From Melioribacteraceae bacterium (GTDB taxonomy: Bacteria; Bacteroidota; Ignavibacteria; Ignavibacteriales; Melioribacteraceae), in NCBI GenBank assembly GCA_021739765.1, contig JAIPBD010000004.1, forward strand, positions 62,001 to 126,000: 64,000 nt of DNA, given 5' to 3'. This document shows positions 1-10,572 of this stretch, piece after piece. Within the stretch, counting starts at the first letter, position 1. Each line of letters starts with the position of its first letter. The notes below the pieces were generated by a model that worked only from the letters and a program-made list of their open reading frames with translations, ran no database searches and was not told where the DNA came from. Both the position numbers and the translations under genes were made by a program.

Positions 1-2570
1 ATACCGAGATTATTTCCAAACTTGAAGCCGCTAAGACAAATGGTAAAGAAATTGCGATTCTTACCAATTCAATCAATTCACCCTCTTCTTTCGCAGTTTT
101 ACAAAAATTCATAGAAAAATATCCTACAACAAAATTATACAGTTACGAACTGCACAATAATGCGAATCGGCTTAATGGTTGGAAACGAGCTTATAGCGCT
201 GACTCGATTTTGCCTGCAATTAAATGGAACGAAGCAAAAATAATATTAAATATGGATTCTGATTTTTTAGGCAGAGAAGGCAATACAATTGAGAATTCTC
301 TTCTTTTTGCCGACTCTCGTGATATTATGAAATCCGATGATTTTAACAGATTATACTCGGTTGAAGCGGGAATGTCGTTAACAGGAATGAATTCAGATTA
401 TCGTATTAGATTGAGTGCTGAATCATATTATGAATTTGTTTTAAGTCTCTTAAATGAAATCGTAGTAAAAAGAAATGTATCAGCATTTCCCGTTAATTCG
501 CAACTGTTATCGGAAATTCAGAAACATTCGCTTACTAACTTTATATCGAAAAATAATCTTAATGAAGGAAGAATTTACAATCTTGTTTCTGATCTTTTAA
601 GAAACAGAGGTAAATCGATTGTTTATGCCGGAGATAGTTGCAATTCTGATACACACTATGCAGTGATTTTATTAAACGAAGTACTTGAAAATACGAACAT
701 TTATGATTTTGAGAATGGGTTCAATTCGGTTTATGCTCTATCCGACGCATCTGAGTTAGATGAATTAGTGTCCAATCTTAATAGTGGAAATGTCACGGCT
801 TTAATTAACTTCGATTCAAACCCGGTTTTTAATTTAACTTCAAAAGGATTTGGATCAGCGATTGAAAATGCCGGAACGGTGATTACTTTTGCTTTAACAC
901 CAAACGAAACATCGGATGTTAGCGAATATGTTCTGCCGATCAACCATGCACTCGAATCTTGGGGAGACGCGCACACTCGAGTTGGAGTTTATAGTCTGCA
1001 ACAACCGGTTATCAATCCTATATTTAATACAAGAGAAAAAGAAGCCGAAATTTTAACTTGGATAAGCGGCAATGAAAATAAATATTCGCAAGATATCTTT
1101 CATTCATTCTTAAAAGCGAACTTTAATACATATATCGGTGAAAAAATTAATCCGGTCGCCGGTCAGGATAGATTCTGGTACGCATCTTTGCATGATGGTT
1201 TTGTAAAATTGAAGCCCACGGAATCTCAACCACCCGTTTTTCAGCAGACAAAGCTTAAAGCAACCGGTAAACCGTCGGATAATGTTCTTTTACAGATTCA
1301 ACCGAGCTATTTTGTTGGTGATGGAAGATATTCTAATAATGGTTGGTTACAAGAATTACCGCATCCCGTTGCTAAAGTCGCGTGGGATAATTTTGCCGCG
1401 ATTTCACCAAAGTATGCCGAAAATCTTGGCGTTGAAAATAACGATCTTATCGATATTTCGTATGGTGATATTTCCATCTCAATCCCTGTAATTATTCAAC
1501 CCGGAACAGCTGATAATACAATTATTGTTGAGACGGGATATGGAAGAAAAGTTTGTGGAGATGTCGGCTTGGAAGTTGGATTTGATGTTAATCCATTGAT
1601 TGATTCATCATCGATCAATCCTTATTTGGTATCCGGAGTTTCGGTTTCTAAAGGGAATGGTTCTTATGAATTGGTTTCTGTCCAAGAGCACCACGCAATT
1701 GATGATGAATTTGTAAAAGATATTCATAAAAAAAGAAATATAATTCAAGAAGGTACTTTAGAAGAGTACAAAAATCATCCTCACTTTTTGCATGAAGGGA
1801 AACATGAGATTTTCAGTATTACCGATGAACATGAATACAATGATGTGAAATGGGGGATGTCAATTGATTTGAACAAATGTACAGGTTGTGGAATTTGTAC
1901 TGCTTCATGTTCAATTGAAAACAATGTTCCTGTAGTCGGCAAAGATCAAGTTGGAGTTGGCAGGGAAATGTCATGGATTAGAATTGACAGATATTACTCA
2001 GGAACGCCTGAAGAACCGGAAGTTAGTCAACAACCGATGTTATGTCAGCATTGCGATAACGCGCCATGCGAAAATGTTTGTCCCGTTAACGCTACAAATC
2101 ATTCACCTGATGGATTGAATCAAATGGCGTATAACAGATGTGTGGGAACCCGCTACTGTGCGAACAACTGTCCTTATAAAGTACGTCGTTTCAACTTTTA
2201 TAATTTCCGTGATCATTTTGAAGATTCATACTATGATAATGAATTAACTTCTTTGGTAAATAATCCTGAAGTTACGGTTCGATCACGCGGGGTTATGGAA
2301 AAATGTACATTCTGCGTTCAAAGAATAATGGATTCCAGAGAAACAGCTATTAGAGAAGGCAGACAATTAAAAGGAAGTGATGTAACAACAGCATGCCAAC
2401 AAGCATGTCCGACAAATGCAATTGTTTTTGGTGATACAAACGACGCTGAATCGGAAGTTTCAAAATATCGAAATCATGAGCTGGGTTATCATGTTCTCGA
2501 AGAATTGAACGTGAAACCGAACGTCACTTATTTGGCAAAACTAAGAAATACTCATTCGGAGGATGTTTAG
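1..2570 (+). CDS. actB: Alternative complex III subunit ActB (5' end outside window)
   Basis: Iron-sulfur and molybdopterin-like subunit of the quinol:cytochrome c oxidoreductase alternative complex III, which passes electrons from quinol to cytochrome c at the membrane. The reading frame is open from base 3, so the gene begins before the window; about 855 residues are visible. The N-terminal two thirds resemble the molybdopterin oxidoreductase fold, which in known ActB proteins carries no molybdenum cofactor. The C-terminal part is a ferredoxin-like domain with four cysteine groups: [11 protein letters not shown] (near base 1880), [13 protein letters not shown] (2045), [11 protein letters not shown] (2140) and CTFC...CQQAC (2305-2410). 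Known homologues bind three [4Fe-4S] and one [3Fe-4S] cluster. The TAG stop shares a base with the GTG start of actC. A pentahaem ActA would be expected upstream, outside the window. Confidence 0.93.
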   Translation, partial: TEIISKLEAAKTNGKEIAILTNSINSPSSFAVLQKFIEKYPTTKLYSYELHNNANRLNGWKRAYSADSILPAIKWNEAKIILNMDSDFLGREGNTIENSLLFADSRDIMKSDDFNRLYSVEAGMSLTGMNSDYRIRLSAESYYEFVLSLLNEIVVKRNVSAFPVNSQLLSEIQKHSLTNFISKNNLNEGRIYNLVSDLLRNRGKSIVYAGDSCNSDTHYAVILLNEVLENTNIYDFENGFNSVYALSDASELDELVSNLNSGNVTALINFDSNPVFNLTSKGFGSAIENAGTVITFALTPNETSDVSEYVLPINHALESWGDAHTRVGVYSLQQPVINPIFNTREKEAEILTWISGNENKYSQDIFHSFLKANFNTYIGEKINPVAGQDRFWYASLHDGFVKLKPTESQPPVFQQTKLKATGKPSDNVLLQIQPSYFVGDGRYSNNGWLQELPHPVAKVAWDNFAAISPKYAENLGVENNDLIDISYGDISISIPVIIQPGTADNTIIVETGYGRKVCGDVGLEVGFDVNPLIDSSSINPYLVSGVSVSKGNGSYELVSVQEHHAIDDEFVKDIHKKRNIIQEGTLEEYKNHPHFLHEGKHEIFSITDEHEYNDVKWGMSIDLNKCTGCGICTASCSIENNVPVVGKDQVGVGREMSWIRIDRYYSGTPEEPEVSQQPMLCQHCDNAPCENVCPVNATNHSPDGLNQMAYNRCVGTRYCANNCPYKVRRFNFYNFRDHFEDSYYDNELTSLVNNPEVTVRSRGVMEKCTFCVQRIMDSRETAIREGRQLKGSDVTTACQQACPTNAIVFGDTNDAESEVSKYRNHELGYHVLEELNVKPNVTYLAKLRNTHSEDV

Positions 2571-3937
2571 TGTCCGCTATTGATTATACTCAAGAATTAT
2601 CTGTAGTTGAAGGGAAACCTCCTTTACGAGAGATTGATGAATTAATTATACAACCACTCGATACAAAACCCGATAAAAATTTCTTTATCGCGTTAAGTAT
2701 TACCGGATCAATGCTTCTTCTCGGAGCCTTAATGCTTGCCTGGTCTTTCTATAAAGGTACCGGAGTTTGGGGAAATAATAATCCTGTTGCATGGGGATTT
2801 CCGATTGTGAACTTTGTTTTTTGGGTTGGAATTGGTCATGCCGGAACTTTGATTAGCGCGATATTATTTCTTTTCCGACAAAAGTGGAGAACCGGAATTG
2901 CGCGATTTGCAGAAGGAATGACGATTTTCGCGGTTATGACCGCCGGCGTCTTCCCAATTATTCATACCGGTCGTCCGTGGTTGGCCGGGTATTTACTGCC
3001 TTATCCGAATCAGCACGATCTTTGGGTCAATTTTCACTCACCATTAGTTTGGGATGTTTTTGCCGTTTCAACATATTTTACGGTCTCTTTTGTGTTCTGG
3101 TATGTAGGATTGATTCCTGACTTTGGAACTCTAAGAGATAGAACAGCGAGCAAAATTAAAAAAGTTATTTATTCTGTTTTCAGTTTGGGTTGGAGACATT
3201 CAAATCGCCATTGGCAACATTATGAAATGGTTTATTTAGTACTTGCCGGATTTGCTACTCCTTTGGTACTCTCCGTTCATACAATTGTAAGTTTTGACTT
3301 TGCGGTTTCAATTTTACCCGGCTGGCATACAACAATATTCCCTCCTTATTTTGTAGCCGGTGCTGTATTTTCAGGATTCGCGATGGTTCAAAATGTTTTA
3401 ATAATAATCAGAAAAATCTTTCATTTCGAACACATAATTACTCTTGATACTCTCGAAAGAATGAATAAAATTATACTCTTGACGGGAATGATGGTCGGAT
3501 ACGCTTATGCGATGGAATTTTTTATCGCTTGGTACAGTGGAGTTCAGCCGGAACAATTCGCGTTTTTGAACCGAGCTTTTGGTCCATATATGTGGGCATA
3601 TTGGATTATGGTTTCATGTAATGTGATTTTCCCACAATTTTTCTGGATCAAGAAAATAAGAAGAAAAATTTCGGTCATGTTCATTATCGCAGTTTTAGTA
3701 AATGTAGGAATGTGGTTCGAAAGATTTGTAATTACCGTAACTTCACTTTCAAGAGATTATTTACCTTCCAGTTGGGCATATTACAAGCCTACTTTAGTCG
3801 ATGGCGGAATTTTAATTGGAAGTTTTGGTTTATTCTTTACACTTTTGATTCTATTTACAAAATCATTGCCTGTAATATCAATTTCTGAAGTTAAAGCAGT
3901 TGTCGATGGTGCACAACCATCTCATGGAGAACATTGA
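2570..3937 (+). CDS. actC: Alternative complex III subunit ActC, NrfD-like quinol-binding membrane protein
   Basis: Integral membrane subunit of alternative complex III. About ten hydrophobic helices can be counted in 455 residues, which fits the NrfD/PsrC family, where this subunit binds the quinol and may take part in proton movement. The start is GTG at 2570, overlapping the actB stop by one base, which implies translational coupling. A charged N-terminal segment of about 40 residues precedes the first helix, as in other ActC proteins. The actD-actE fusion begins 2 bases after the stop. The gene order actB-actC-actD(E)-actF supports the assignment. Confidence 0.92.
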   Translation: MSAIDYTQELSVVEGKPPLREIDELIIQPLDTKPDKNFFIALSITGSMLLLGALMLAWSFYKGTGVWGNNNPVAWGFPIVNFVFWVGIGHAGTLISAILFLFRQKWRTGIARFAEGMTIFAVMTAGVFPIIHTGRPWLAGYLLPYPNQHDLWVNFHSPLVWDVFAVSTYFTVSFVFWYVGLIPDFGTLRDRTASKIKKVIYSVFSLGWRHSNRHWQHYEMVYLVLAGFATPLVLSVHTIVSFDFAVSILPGWHTTIFPPYFVAGAVFSGFAMVQNVLIIIRKIFHFEHIITLDTLERMNKIILLTGMMVGYAYAMEFFIAWYSGVQPEQFAFLNRAFGPYMWAYWIMVSCNVIFPQFFWIKKIRRKISVMFIIAVLVNVGMWFERFVITVTSLSRDYLPSSWAYYKPTLVDGGILIGSFGLFFTLLILFTKSLPVISISEVKAVVDGAQPSHGEH

Positions 3938-3939
3938 TA

Positions 3940-5079
3940 ATGAGTGATAAAACGATATTTGCTTATTCAGCTTTATTTGATTCCCCGGATGATATAATTC
4001 ATGCGGCTGAAGAAGTAAAAAAACAAGGTTTTGAAAAATATGATGTAAATACACCATATCCTGTTCATGGTATGGATGACGCAATGAAATTATCCCCTTC
4101 AAAATTGGGATATGTTGCTTTGTTCTTTGGACTATCCGGAATGTTAGCCGCAATTATTCTTACTTACTTCACATCTGTGGTTGATTATCCTCAAGTTATC
4201 GGCGGCAAACCTTTTTATGCTTTTCCAGGATATGTCCCTGTAATGTTCGAACTAACCGTACTTTCAGCAGCAGTTCTTACTGTTGCTACAATGTTACTTA
4301 TTTTCTTTAAACTTCCGAATAATAGACATCCTCTTCACGATACAAATTACATGAAAGCGGTATCGAGTGATAAGTATGGTTTGTACATTGAAATTGAAGA
4401 TGAAAAATATGACGAAGCTGTAATAAAATCGCTTTTTGAACGGTTTAATGCTAAAGTGATCGAACCGATCTACTATGATGATACCGAAGTTGAGCATAAA
4501 AATAGAATATTTGAACCTAAATTTATTATCGGGCTGGTACTTATCGCGGTTATAACTTCTGGAACAACCTATTTTACACTAAACAAATTGATGTTCATGA
4601 TTCCATTTTCATGGATGATGGATCAAGATAAAATTGTTCCTCAAGAATCTTATGAATTATTTGCTGATGGTTTTGGTATGAGAAATCCGGTTGAAGGCAC
4701 GATTGCTCGCGGTCAACTCCCGTATGAATATTATCAAAAACCCGAAGAAGCCGCAGTCGCGTTAATTAATCCGTTATTCCCAACCGCAGAGAATTTTGCT
4801 CTCGGTAAAAAGAAATACGATATTTATTGCAGCCCCTGTCATGGTTACCACGGCGAAGGGGATAGCAGAATGAGAGGACAATTTCCAAATCCGCCTAGTT
4901 TACATTCTGAAAAAGTTAGAGATTGGACTGATGGAAGAATTTATCATGTTATAACTGAAGGACAGAATGTAATGCCTTCATATTCTACTCAACTTTCGAG
5001 AGAAGAAAAGTGGGCGACTGTATTATACATAAGAGCTTTGCAGAGATCGTTAAATGCTAAGGAGTCAGATCTAGAATGA
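3940..5079 (+). CDS. ActD-ActE fusion: DUF3341 membrane domain plus monohaem cytochrome c
   Basis: One reading frame joins two alternative complex III subunits that are usually separate genes. Residues 1 to about 190 match ActD (DUF3341): a short soluble N-terminus, two transmembrane helices, then a second small soluble domain. After another hydrophobic segment near residue 195-215, the C-terminal part matches ActE. It has an R-containing GTIARGQLPYEYY stretch followed by a haem c site CSPCH at residues 297-301 and an MPSY methionine near residue 348 as a likely axial ligand. I prefer ATG at 3940 over TTG at 3934, because a GGAGA sequence lies 10 bases upstream of the ATG. The stop overlaps the actF ATG by four bases. 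Confidence 0.88.
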   Translation: MSDKTIFAYSALFDSPDDIIHAAEEVKKQGFEKYDVNTPYPVHGMDDAMKLSPSKLGYVALFFGLSGMLAAIILTYFTSVVDYPQVIGGKPFYAFPGYVPVMFELTVLSAAVLTVATMLLIFFKLPNNRHPLHDTNYMKAVSSDKYGLYIEIEDEKYDEAVIKSLFERFNAKVIEPIYYDDTEVEHKNRIFEPKFIIGLVLIAVITSGTTYFTLNKLMFMIPFSWMMDQDKIVPQESYELFADGFGMRNPVEGTIARGQLPYEYYQKPEEAAVALINPLFPTAENFALGKKKYDIYCSPCHGYHGEGDSRMRGQFPNPPSLHSEKVRDWTDGRIYHVITEGQNVMPSYSTQLSREEKWATVLYIRALQRSLNAKESDLE

Positions 5080-6266
5080 GTGAACCAGTAAATCCTGTGG
5101 AATACACGAAAAAAGAGCTGCCCGCATCAATGTCAAAAATTGCGACCGCTCTAATCGCGATTGGCCTGATCGGTGTTATTTTAGCATATTTATTTGATAC
5201 TACACGCGCTTCGTTTAATGGATTAGTTATGTTGATGTTTGTAACTAGCATCGGAGCGGGCTCGGTTTTCCTTATTGCAATTGAATATTTGGGTGGCGCG
5301 GTCTGGAGTACTCCGTTCCGAAGAGTAAGTGAATTTCTCGGAGCTGTTGTATTTTTACTGCCTCTCCTTGCTTTACCGGTATACCTGAATTTGCATTCTA
5401 TTTTTGAATGGACACATTTAGAAGTTGTTGAAGCCGATAAAATTTTATCCGGGAAAAGTGCATATCTCAATCCAACATTTTTTACAGTCAGAGTTATCAT
5501 CTTTTTTTCAATCTGGATTCTTTTTTACCTGATACTCACTCGTAATTCTAAAAAACAAGACTCGAATGGTGACCAAAACCTCACGAAAATCAATATTAAA
5601 GTTTCTGCTATTTTTATTCCGTTTTTTGGTTTGACACTAACTTTCGCGGCAATTGATTGGATTATGAGTTTGGAACCTCATTGGTTCTCAACAATTTTTG
5701 GTGTTTATTATTTCTCGGGTACTATGTTGGCGGCGCTTTCTTTTGCCACCATTTTAATAGTTTACTTGAATGAAAAAGGATATTTCGTAAAAGGAATCTC
5801 AAAAGACAATTATTATAGTCTTGGAGCGCTGCTTTTTGCATTTGTTAATTTTTGGGCTTACATCGCATTTAGTCAATTCTTATTAATTTGGTACGCGAAT
5901 CTGCCTGAAGAAACATTCTGGTACTTAGCGAGGTGGGATGGCGCGTGGAAGTATGTTACAATAAGCACAATATTTATCCACTTCTTGCTTCCATATATAG
6001 TTTTAGCTCCACAACCGGCGAAAAAGGATCCTAAAAGACTCATTGTTGCGAGCGTAATAATTTTATTTGCTCATTTCTTGGATATATTCTGGCTTGTGAT
6101 GCCCACATTCGGGAAAGAATCTTTTGCTTTCGGCTGGATCGAAATAGCCTTCCCGATACTGGCGGTAGGTCTTATTTTATTTGTTTTTGTATTCAAATAT
6201 AAAAGTGAAAATCTTGTACCAATTCGTGATCCTAAATTAAAAAGAGGACTCAACTTTAGGCTCTAG
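5076..6266 (+). CDS. actF: Alternative complex III subunit ActF, second NrfD-like membrane subunit
   Basis: Second polytopic NrfD-type subunit of alternative complex III, a relative of ActC. About ten transmembrane helices can be counted in 396 residues, and the length matches the family. In solved alternative complex III structures, ActC and ActF sit side by side and the quinol site is in ActC. The ATG at 5076 overlaps the stop of the upstream fusion gene (ATGA), so translation is probably coupled. A separate cytochrome c gene begins 8 bases after the stop. The assignment rests on gene order, length and helix content; there is no catalytic motif to read. Confidence 0.88.
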   Translation: MSEPVNPVEYTKKELPASMSKIATALIAIGLIGVILAYLFDTTRASFNGLVMLMFVTSIGAGSVFLIAIEYLGGAVWSTPFRRVSEFLGAVVFLLPLLALPVYLNLHSIFEWTHLEVVEADKILSGKSAYLNPTFFTVRVIIFFSIWILFYLILTRNSKKQDSNGDQNLTKINIKVSAIFIPFFGLTLTFAAIDWIMSLEPHWFSTIFGVYYFSGTMLAALSFATILIVYLNEKGYFVKGISKDNYYSLGALLFAFVNFWAYIAFSQFLLIWYANLPEETFWYLARWDGAWKYVTISTIFIHFLLPYIVLAPQPAKKDPKRLIVASVIILFAHFLDIFWLVMPTFGKESFAFGWIEIAFPILAVGLILFVFVFKYKSENLVPIRDPKLKRGLNFRL

Positions 6267-6274
6267 GAAACCAT

Positions 6275-7204
6275 ATGGAAAACGAAAATAAAAATAAAAA
6301 ATTTGAATCGGAATTAGACTTTAAGTCTTTGCTCAAAGATCCGCTGCGATTATTCGGGTGGAGTTACATTTATATATTTGTAATTATTGTAGCTCTGGGT
6401 GTATACTACGTTAAATCGATTAATGCGGTTACGAGCAATGCAACAAATCCTAGAATTACACCGATAAGTTCAAAAACTGAAGTACCAATGGCAAAAGGTG
6501 GATTATTGCCGGCTGTAAATTTGAATGTTGTTTCTCAGCCAAATCCCGAAATGTTGGAAAAGGGAAAAGAGTTATATACCCAAAATTGTGCTTCGTGCCA
6601 TGGCGATAATGGATTGGGAAATGGTGTAGCGGGCGCGACCTTAAATCCGGCACCTCGTAATTTTGTTAACCCCGTAAAGTGGACTAACGGAAATAAATTT
6701 TCAGACATGTATAAAACTTTACAAGAAGGAATATTAACCAACGGAATGGCCGCCTATGAATATATTCCGGTTGCTGACCGATTCGCGATCATACATTATG
6801 TTAGAACTTTTGGGGAATATCCGGAATTGACAGATTCTGAATTGTCAGATTTGGATTTAATTTATAATTTAACCCAAGAAACTCTTAAACCGAATACTAT
6901 TCCTGTCGATTTAGCAATAGAAAAATTAACAACTGAAGAGATGAACGAAATTCAAAATATCAGTTCAGCTCTAAATACAATTGCGGCAGATCAATCTTTG
7001 GGAGCACAATTACTAAAAGCAAACAGTTGGAGCCTCACAAAAGTATTATATACTTTTAATAAATCGGGAAGTAATGATTTTGCTTCCTATTTTAATTTGG
7101 TTCAAGCAGGGGCAATAGATTTTGGCTATCGGGGAAGTGTACTATTATTGAATGAAGAAGAAATGAAAACTATGTTTGATTATTTGTTAAACAAAAATAT
7201 ATAA
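6275..7204 (+). CDS. Membrane-anchored monohaem cytochrome c
   Basis: A cytochrome c of 309 residues with one N-terminal transmembrane anchor (about residues 29-46) and one haem-binding motif, CASCH, at residues 105-109. It is followed by a proline-rich segment and a methionine region (GMAAYEY) that could supply the sixth ligand. The remaining C-terminal 110 residues have no recognised motif. Because ActE is already fused to ActD upstream, and because the oxidase subunit II has no haem c domain of its own, this protein is a good candidate for the electron carrier between alternative complex III and the oxidase. That role is inferred from position. It could instead be an extra subunit of the complex. 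Confidence 0.82.
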   Translation: MENENKNKKFESELDFKSLLKDPLRLFGWSYIYIFVIIVALGVYYVKSINAVTSNATNPRITPISSKTEVPMAKGGLLPAVNLNVVSQPNPEMLEKGKELYTQNCASCHGDNGLGNGVAGATLNPAPRNFVNPVKWTNGNKFSDMYKTLQEGILTNGMAAYEYIPVADRFAIIHYVRTFGEYPELTDSELSDLDLIYNLTQETLKPNTIPVDLAIEKLTTEEMNEIQNISSALNTIAADQSLGAQLLKANSWSLTKVLYTFNKSGSNDFASYFNLVQAGAIDFGYRGSVLLLNEEEMKTMFDYLLNKNI

Positions 7205-7208
7205 ATTA

Positions 7209-7979
7209 ATGAAACGAATATTCGTAACATATTGCTTTATAATACTTTATGCGATTTCAATTAAAGCTCAAGATCAGGTAGAAGTTGGTATTGATGAACA
7301 ACTCGGCGCTATCATTCCCCTTGATGTGGAATTTGTCGATTCTGAGGGAGATACCGTTACTTTGGGTGAAGTGATTAATAAACCTGTATTGTTATCCTTA
7401 GTTTATTATGAATGTCCCGGGATTTGCAGTCCATTACTTAGTGAATTAAGTTGGACTTTAGATCGCATCGACCTTGCTCCCGGTGAAGATTTTCAGGTAA
7501 TTGCTTTAAGTTTCGACCATCGAGAAACTCCTGCGATATCCTCCAAATGGAAAAAAAATTATCTTAAAAGTTTTACGAAACGCGAATTTCCATCCTCAGC
7601 ATGGACATTTTTAACCGGGGACAGTCTTAGCATCAAAAAAGTTACTGACGCGGTAGGTTTTAGATTCAAAAAGTCAGATGATGATCAATATCTCCACGCA
7701 GGTACTTTGGTTTCATTGTCGCCTGAAGGAAAGATATCACGATATATTTTTGGATCAGACTACAATCAATTTGACCTAAAAATGGCATTGATTGATGCCG
7801 AAAGCGGAAAAACTCAACCGACTGTTGCTAAGATGCTTCAGTTTTGTTTTAGTTATGATCCCGAAGGCAGAACTTATACATTAAATATTACTCGAATTGT
7901 TGGAACTATCATGTTGTTAGGAATCGGAGCTTTTGCTTTGGTGCTGACGGTAAAGAAAAAAAAGAATAGGGGAGCTTAG
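7209..7979 (+). CDS. SCO1/SenC-family copper chaperone
   Basis: SCO-family thioredoxin-fold protein for delivery of copper, or redox preparation, of the CuA site of cytochrome c oxidase. A signal peptide or anchor covers residues 1-21. The copper-binding CPGIC motif is at residues 69-73, and the distal histidine lies in the LHAGTL segment near residue 159. A C-terminal hydrophobic helix (about residues 228-246) suggests a second anchor, which is found in several SCO proteins of this group. It sits 5 bases upstream of the oxidase subunit I gene, which fits a role in its assembly. Confidence 0.9.
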   Translation: MKRIFVTYCFIILYAISIKAQDQVEVGIDEQLGAIIPLDVEFVDSEGDTVTLGEVINKPVLLSLVYYECPGICSPLLSELSWTLDRIDLAPGEDFQVIALSFDHRETPAISSKWKKNYLKSFTKREFPSSAWTFLTGDSLSIKKVTDAVGFRFKKSDDDQYLHAGTLVSLSPEGKISRYIFGSDYNQFDLKMALIDAESGKTQPTVAKMLQFCFSYDPEGRTYTLNITRIVGTIMLLGIGAFALVLTVKKKKNRGA

Positions 7980-7984
7980 GTTAA

Positions 7985-9622
7985 ATGGCAAACGGAACGA
8001 TTGCTGAACATGCCAAGTCTTTTTATGAAGAAGGAACGTCGAAGAAGACAGGATTATTAGGTTGGTTTTTTAGTACCGATCATAAAAGAATCGGTATTAT
8101 GTACTTAGCCGCATTGAGTACGTTTTTTATTATTGGTGTTATTTTAGCTCTTTTTATGCGATTAGAGTTAATTGCTCCCGGTGAAACTTTAATGGATGCT
8201 CAAACTTACAATACCATTTTTACTCTGCATGGGGTGATTATGATATTTTTGTTTATTGTTCCTGGAATTCCCGCAATTTTCGGCAATTTCTTTTTACCGT
8301 TGATGCTGGGTGCAAAGGATGTTTCTTTCCCAAGATTAAATTTACTCTCTTTCTGGATCTATATCGTTGGTGCGATTTTAGTTGTAATATCATTATTTGT
8401 TCCCGGCGGACCCATCGATACCGGCTGGACATTTTATATTCCTTATAGCGTAAGAACAGGCACCAATGTTTCATTAGCAATATTCGCTGCTTTTGTACTT
8501 GGATTCTCGTCCATCTTAACCGGTTTGAATTTTATAACGACAGTGCATCGATTAAAAGCCCCGGGAATGGGATTTTTCAAAATGCCACTTTTTGTATGGT
8601 CGACTTATGCTACTGCTTGGATTCAGGTTTTAGCGACTCCGGTAATTGGGATTACGATTCTTCTTGTCATAATGGAACGAGCATTTGGAATTGGAATTTT
8701 TGATCCTTCACTTGGTGGAGATCCGATTTTATATCAGCATTTATTCTGGATTTATTCTCATCCTGCGGTATATATAATGATTTTACCGGCGATGGGAATC
8801 GTCTCTGAGATTATCCCGACTTTTGCCAGACGAACAATTTTTGGTTATAACGCCATTGCGCTTTCAAGTTTGGCGATCGCGTTTGTAGGATATCTTGTTT
8901 GGGCACATCATATGTTCACATCCGGTATGAGTGATACCGCAAGAATTGTATTTTCGTTTTTGACTTTTATTGTTGCTCTGCCAAGTGGTGTAAAGGTATT
9001 TAACTGGGTTGCGACAATGTATAAAGGATCGATTGATCCCCAGCCACCATTTTTATGGGTGATGGCATTTATTGTACTGTTTTCCATTGGCGGCTTAACC
9101 GGATTGGTTTTGGGTTCATTGGCTACCGATATACATCTTCATGATACTTACTTTGTAGTGGCTCATTTTCACTACGTGATGTTTGGAGGCACGGGAACGA
9201 TATTCTTCGCCGGTTTATATTACTGGTTTCCCAAAATGTTCGGAAAACTTTACCATACAAAACTTGCAAATATTGGTGTCGCGTTATTCTTCGTCGCTTT
9301 TAATTTACTTTATTTCCCAAAGTTTATAATGGGTTATCAAGGAATGCCGCGAAGATATTATGACTATTTACCTGAATTCGCTGATTTGCAGCTTGTTTCA
9401 ACTATCGGATCGTGGTTGATGGCGATTGCTCTGATCATTGTTTTTGGGAATCTGATTCGAAGTTTGAGGACAGGAAGAAAAGCTACTTCAAATCCTTGGG
9501 GCGGCGTAACTTTAGAGTGGCACACGACTTCTCCGCCACCGTTAGAAAATTTTGAAACAGATATCGTTGTAACTCACGACCCATACGATTTCAGCCAATT
9601 GGAGGATATGAAGAATGAGTAA
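7985..9622 (+). CDS. coxA: Cytochrome c oxidase subunit I (A2-type haem-copper oxidase)
   Basis: Catalytic subunit I of an aa3-type haem-copper oxidase, 545 residues with about twelve membrane helices. The CuB and cross-linked tyrosine region reads YSHPAVY near residues 257-263. The glutamate of the classical GHPEVY motif is replaced, and the YS pair marks the A2 subclass. The haem ligands lie in the HLHDTYFVVAHFHYVM stretch (about residues 383-398), which holds the expected His residues. The gene overlaps subunit III by eight bases. The order is SCO, I, III, IV, II; in many bacteria subunit II precedes subunit I. Confidence 0.96.
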   Translation: MANGTIAEHAKSFYEEGTSKKTGLLGWFFSTDHKRIGIMYLAALSTFFIIGVILALFMRLELIAPGETLMDAQTYNTIFTLHGVIMIFLFIVPGIPAIFGNFFLPLMLGAKDVSFPRLNLLSFWIYIVGAILVVISLFVPGGPIDTGWTFYIPYSVRTGTNVSLAIFAAFVLGFSSILTGLNFITTVHRLKAPGMGFFKMPLFVWSTYATAWIQVLATPVIGITILLVIMERAFGIGIFDPSLGGDPILYQHLFWIYSHPAVYIMILPAMGIVSEIIPTFARRTIFGYNAIALSSLAIAFVGYLVWAHHMFTSGMSDTARIVFSFLTFIVALPSGVKVFNWVATMYKGSIDPQPPFLWVMAFIVLFSIGGLTGLVLGSLATDIHLHDTYFVVAHFHYVMFGGTGTIFFAGLYYWFPKMFGKLYHTKLANIGVALFFVAFNLLYFPKFIMGYQGMPRRYYDYLPEFADLQLVSTIGSWLMAIALIIVFGNLIRSLRTGRKATSNPWGGVTLEWHTTSPPPLENFETDIVVTHDPYDFSQLEDMKNE

Positions 9623-10253
9623 TAATCACGAAATAGTGGTTCCAACAGAAACTCACGGGCATGTACATCGTGATGATGTTGGGGCAAGAATGGGAATGTG
9701 GTTATTCCTTTTTACAGAATTGCTTCTTTTTGGGGGCATGTTTTTAATTTATGGAGTTTACCGTTTTCAGTATTCCGAAGAGTTTCACTTCGCGGCGATG
9801 GAATTAAATACAGGAATTGGTACTCTAAACACAATTGTACTGCTTACCAGCAGTTTAACAGTTGCTCTTTCAATATCGGCTTTGCAAAAGAAAAATAAAT
9901 TTTTATCGGTAGTTTTTCTCTCATTGACCATCGTTTTTGCTCTCGCTTTTATGGTGAACAAATTTTTTGAATGGTCTGCTAAATTTTCTCATGGAATTTA
10001 TCCCGGATCGGAAGATTTAATAAATAAATCAAATGGGGAAGTTGTCTTTTTCGGACTTTATTATGTAATGACTGGAATACACGGATTACATATTGTGATC
10101 GGTGTTATACTTTTATCATTTATTCTTGTATTTCTGATTCGAGATAAAATTACTCCAGATAATTTTGTGAAATTGGAAAATGCCGGTTTGTATTGGCATT
10201 TGGTGGATCTGATCTGGATTTTCCTATTTCCATTATTCTATTTAATCCAATAG
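9615..10253 (+). CDS. coxC: Cytochrome c oxidase subunit III
   Basis: Subunit III of the haem-copper oxidase, 212 residues with five predicted helices, the short form typical of bacterial oxidases. The N-terminal segment is histidine-rich. The helix MGMWLFLFTELLLFGGMF with its glutamate and the later YYVMTGIHGLHIVIG helix are family hallmarks. The start ATG at 9615 lies within the end of subunit I, so the two are translationally coupled. Subunit III stabilises the core and the proton pathway of subunit I. Confidence 0.94.
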   Translation: MSNNHEIVVPTETHGHVHRDDVGARMGMWLFLFTELLLFGGMFLIYGVYRFQYSEEFHFAAMELNTGIGTLNTIVLLTSSLTVALSISALQKKNKFLSVVFLSLTIVFALAFMVNKFFEWSAKFSHGIYPGSEDLINKSNGEVVFFGLYYVMTGIHGLHIVIGVILLSFILVFLIRDKITPDNFVKLENAGLYWHLVDLIWIFLFPLFYLIQ

Positions 10254-10264
10254 GTTTGTTAATT

Positions 10265-10564
10265 ATGCAAGATGGTCATTCAAACGAAGAACATTCACAC
10301 GTAACAAGTTACGGTACTTTAGTTATCATTTGGTTAGCACTTTTAGGATTAACCTCAATCACGGTAACTGTTGCCGGAATCAGTTTGGGAATGTATACAT
10401 TATTTGTCGCGATGTTTATAGCCGCTGTTAAATCAGCTTTGGTTATAAACATTTTTATGCATATAAAATTCGAAGATCCGATATTTAAGGTGTTTCTGCT
10501 TGTTAGTGCTCTAACACTGTTGGTTATTTTCGTGCTAACTTTTGTTGATTTTAGTTTTAGGTGA
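10265..10564 (+). CDS. Cytochrome c oxidase subunit IV (small membrane subunit)
   Basis: Small 99-residue membrane protein with about three helices and a histidine-rich N-terminus (HSNEEHSHV), placed between subunit III and subunit II. Size, position and helix pattern fit the bacterial subunit IV family (COX4-pro/CtaF type). I place the start at ATG 10265. A longer in-frame reading from 10193 would lie inside subunit III and has no ribosome binding site, so I reject it. The last codons are followed after 8 bases by the subunit II gene, with GAGGAG just before it. Confidence 0.85.
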   Translation: MQDGHSNEEHSHVTSYGTLVIIWLALLGLTSITVTVAGISLGMYTLFVAMFIAAVKSALVINIFMHIKFEDPIFKVFLLVSALTLLVIFVLTFVDFSFR

Positions 10565-10572
10565 GGAGATAA

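Noticed and set aside
5057-5500. 147-codon frame opposite actF
   Set aside because: It is antisense to a well-supported membrane subunit and has no family features.
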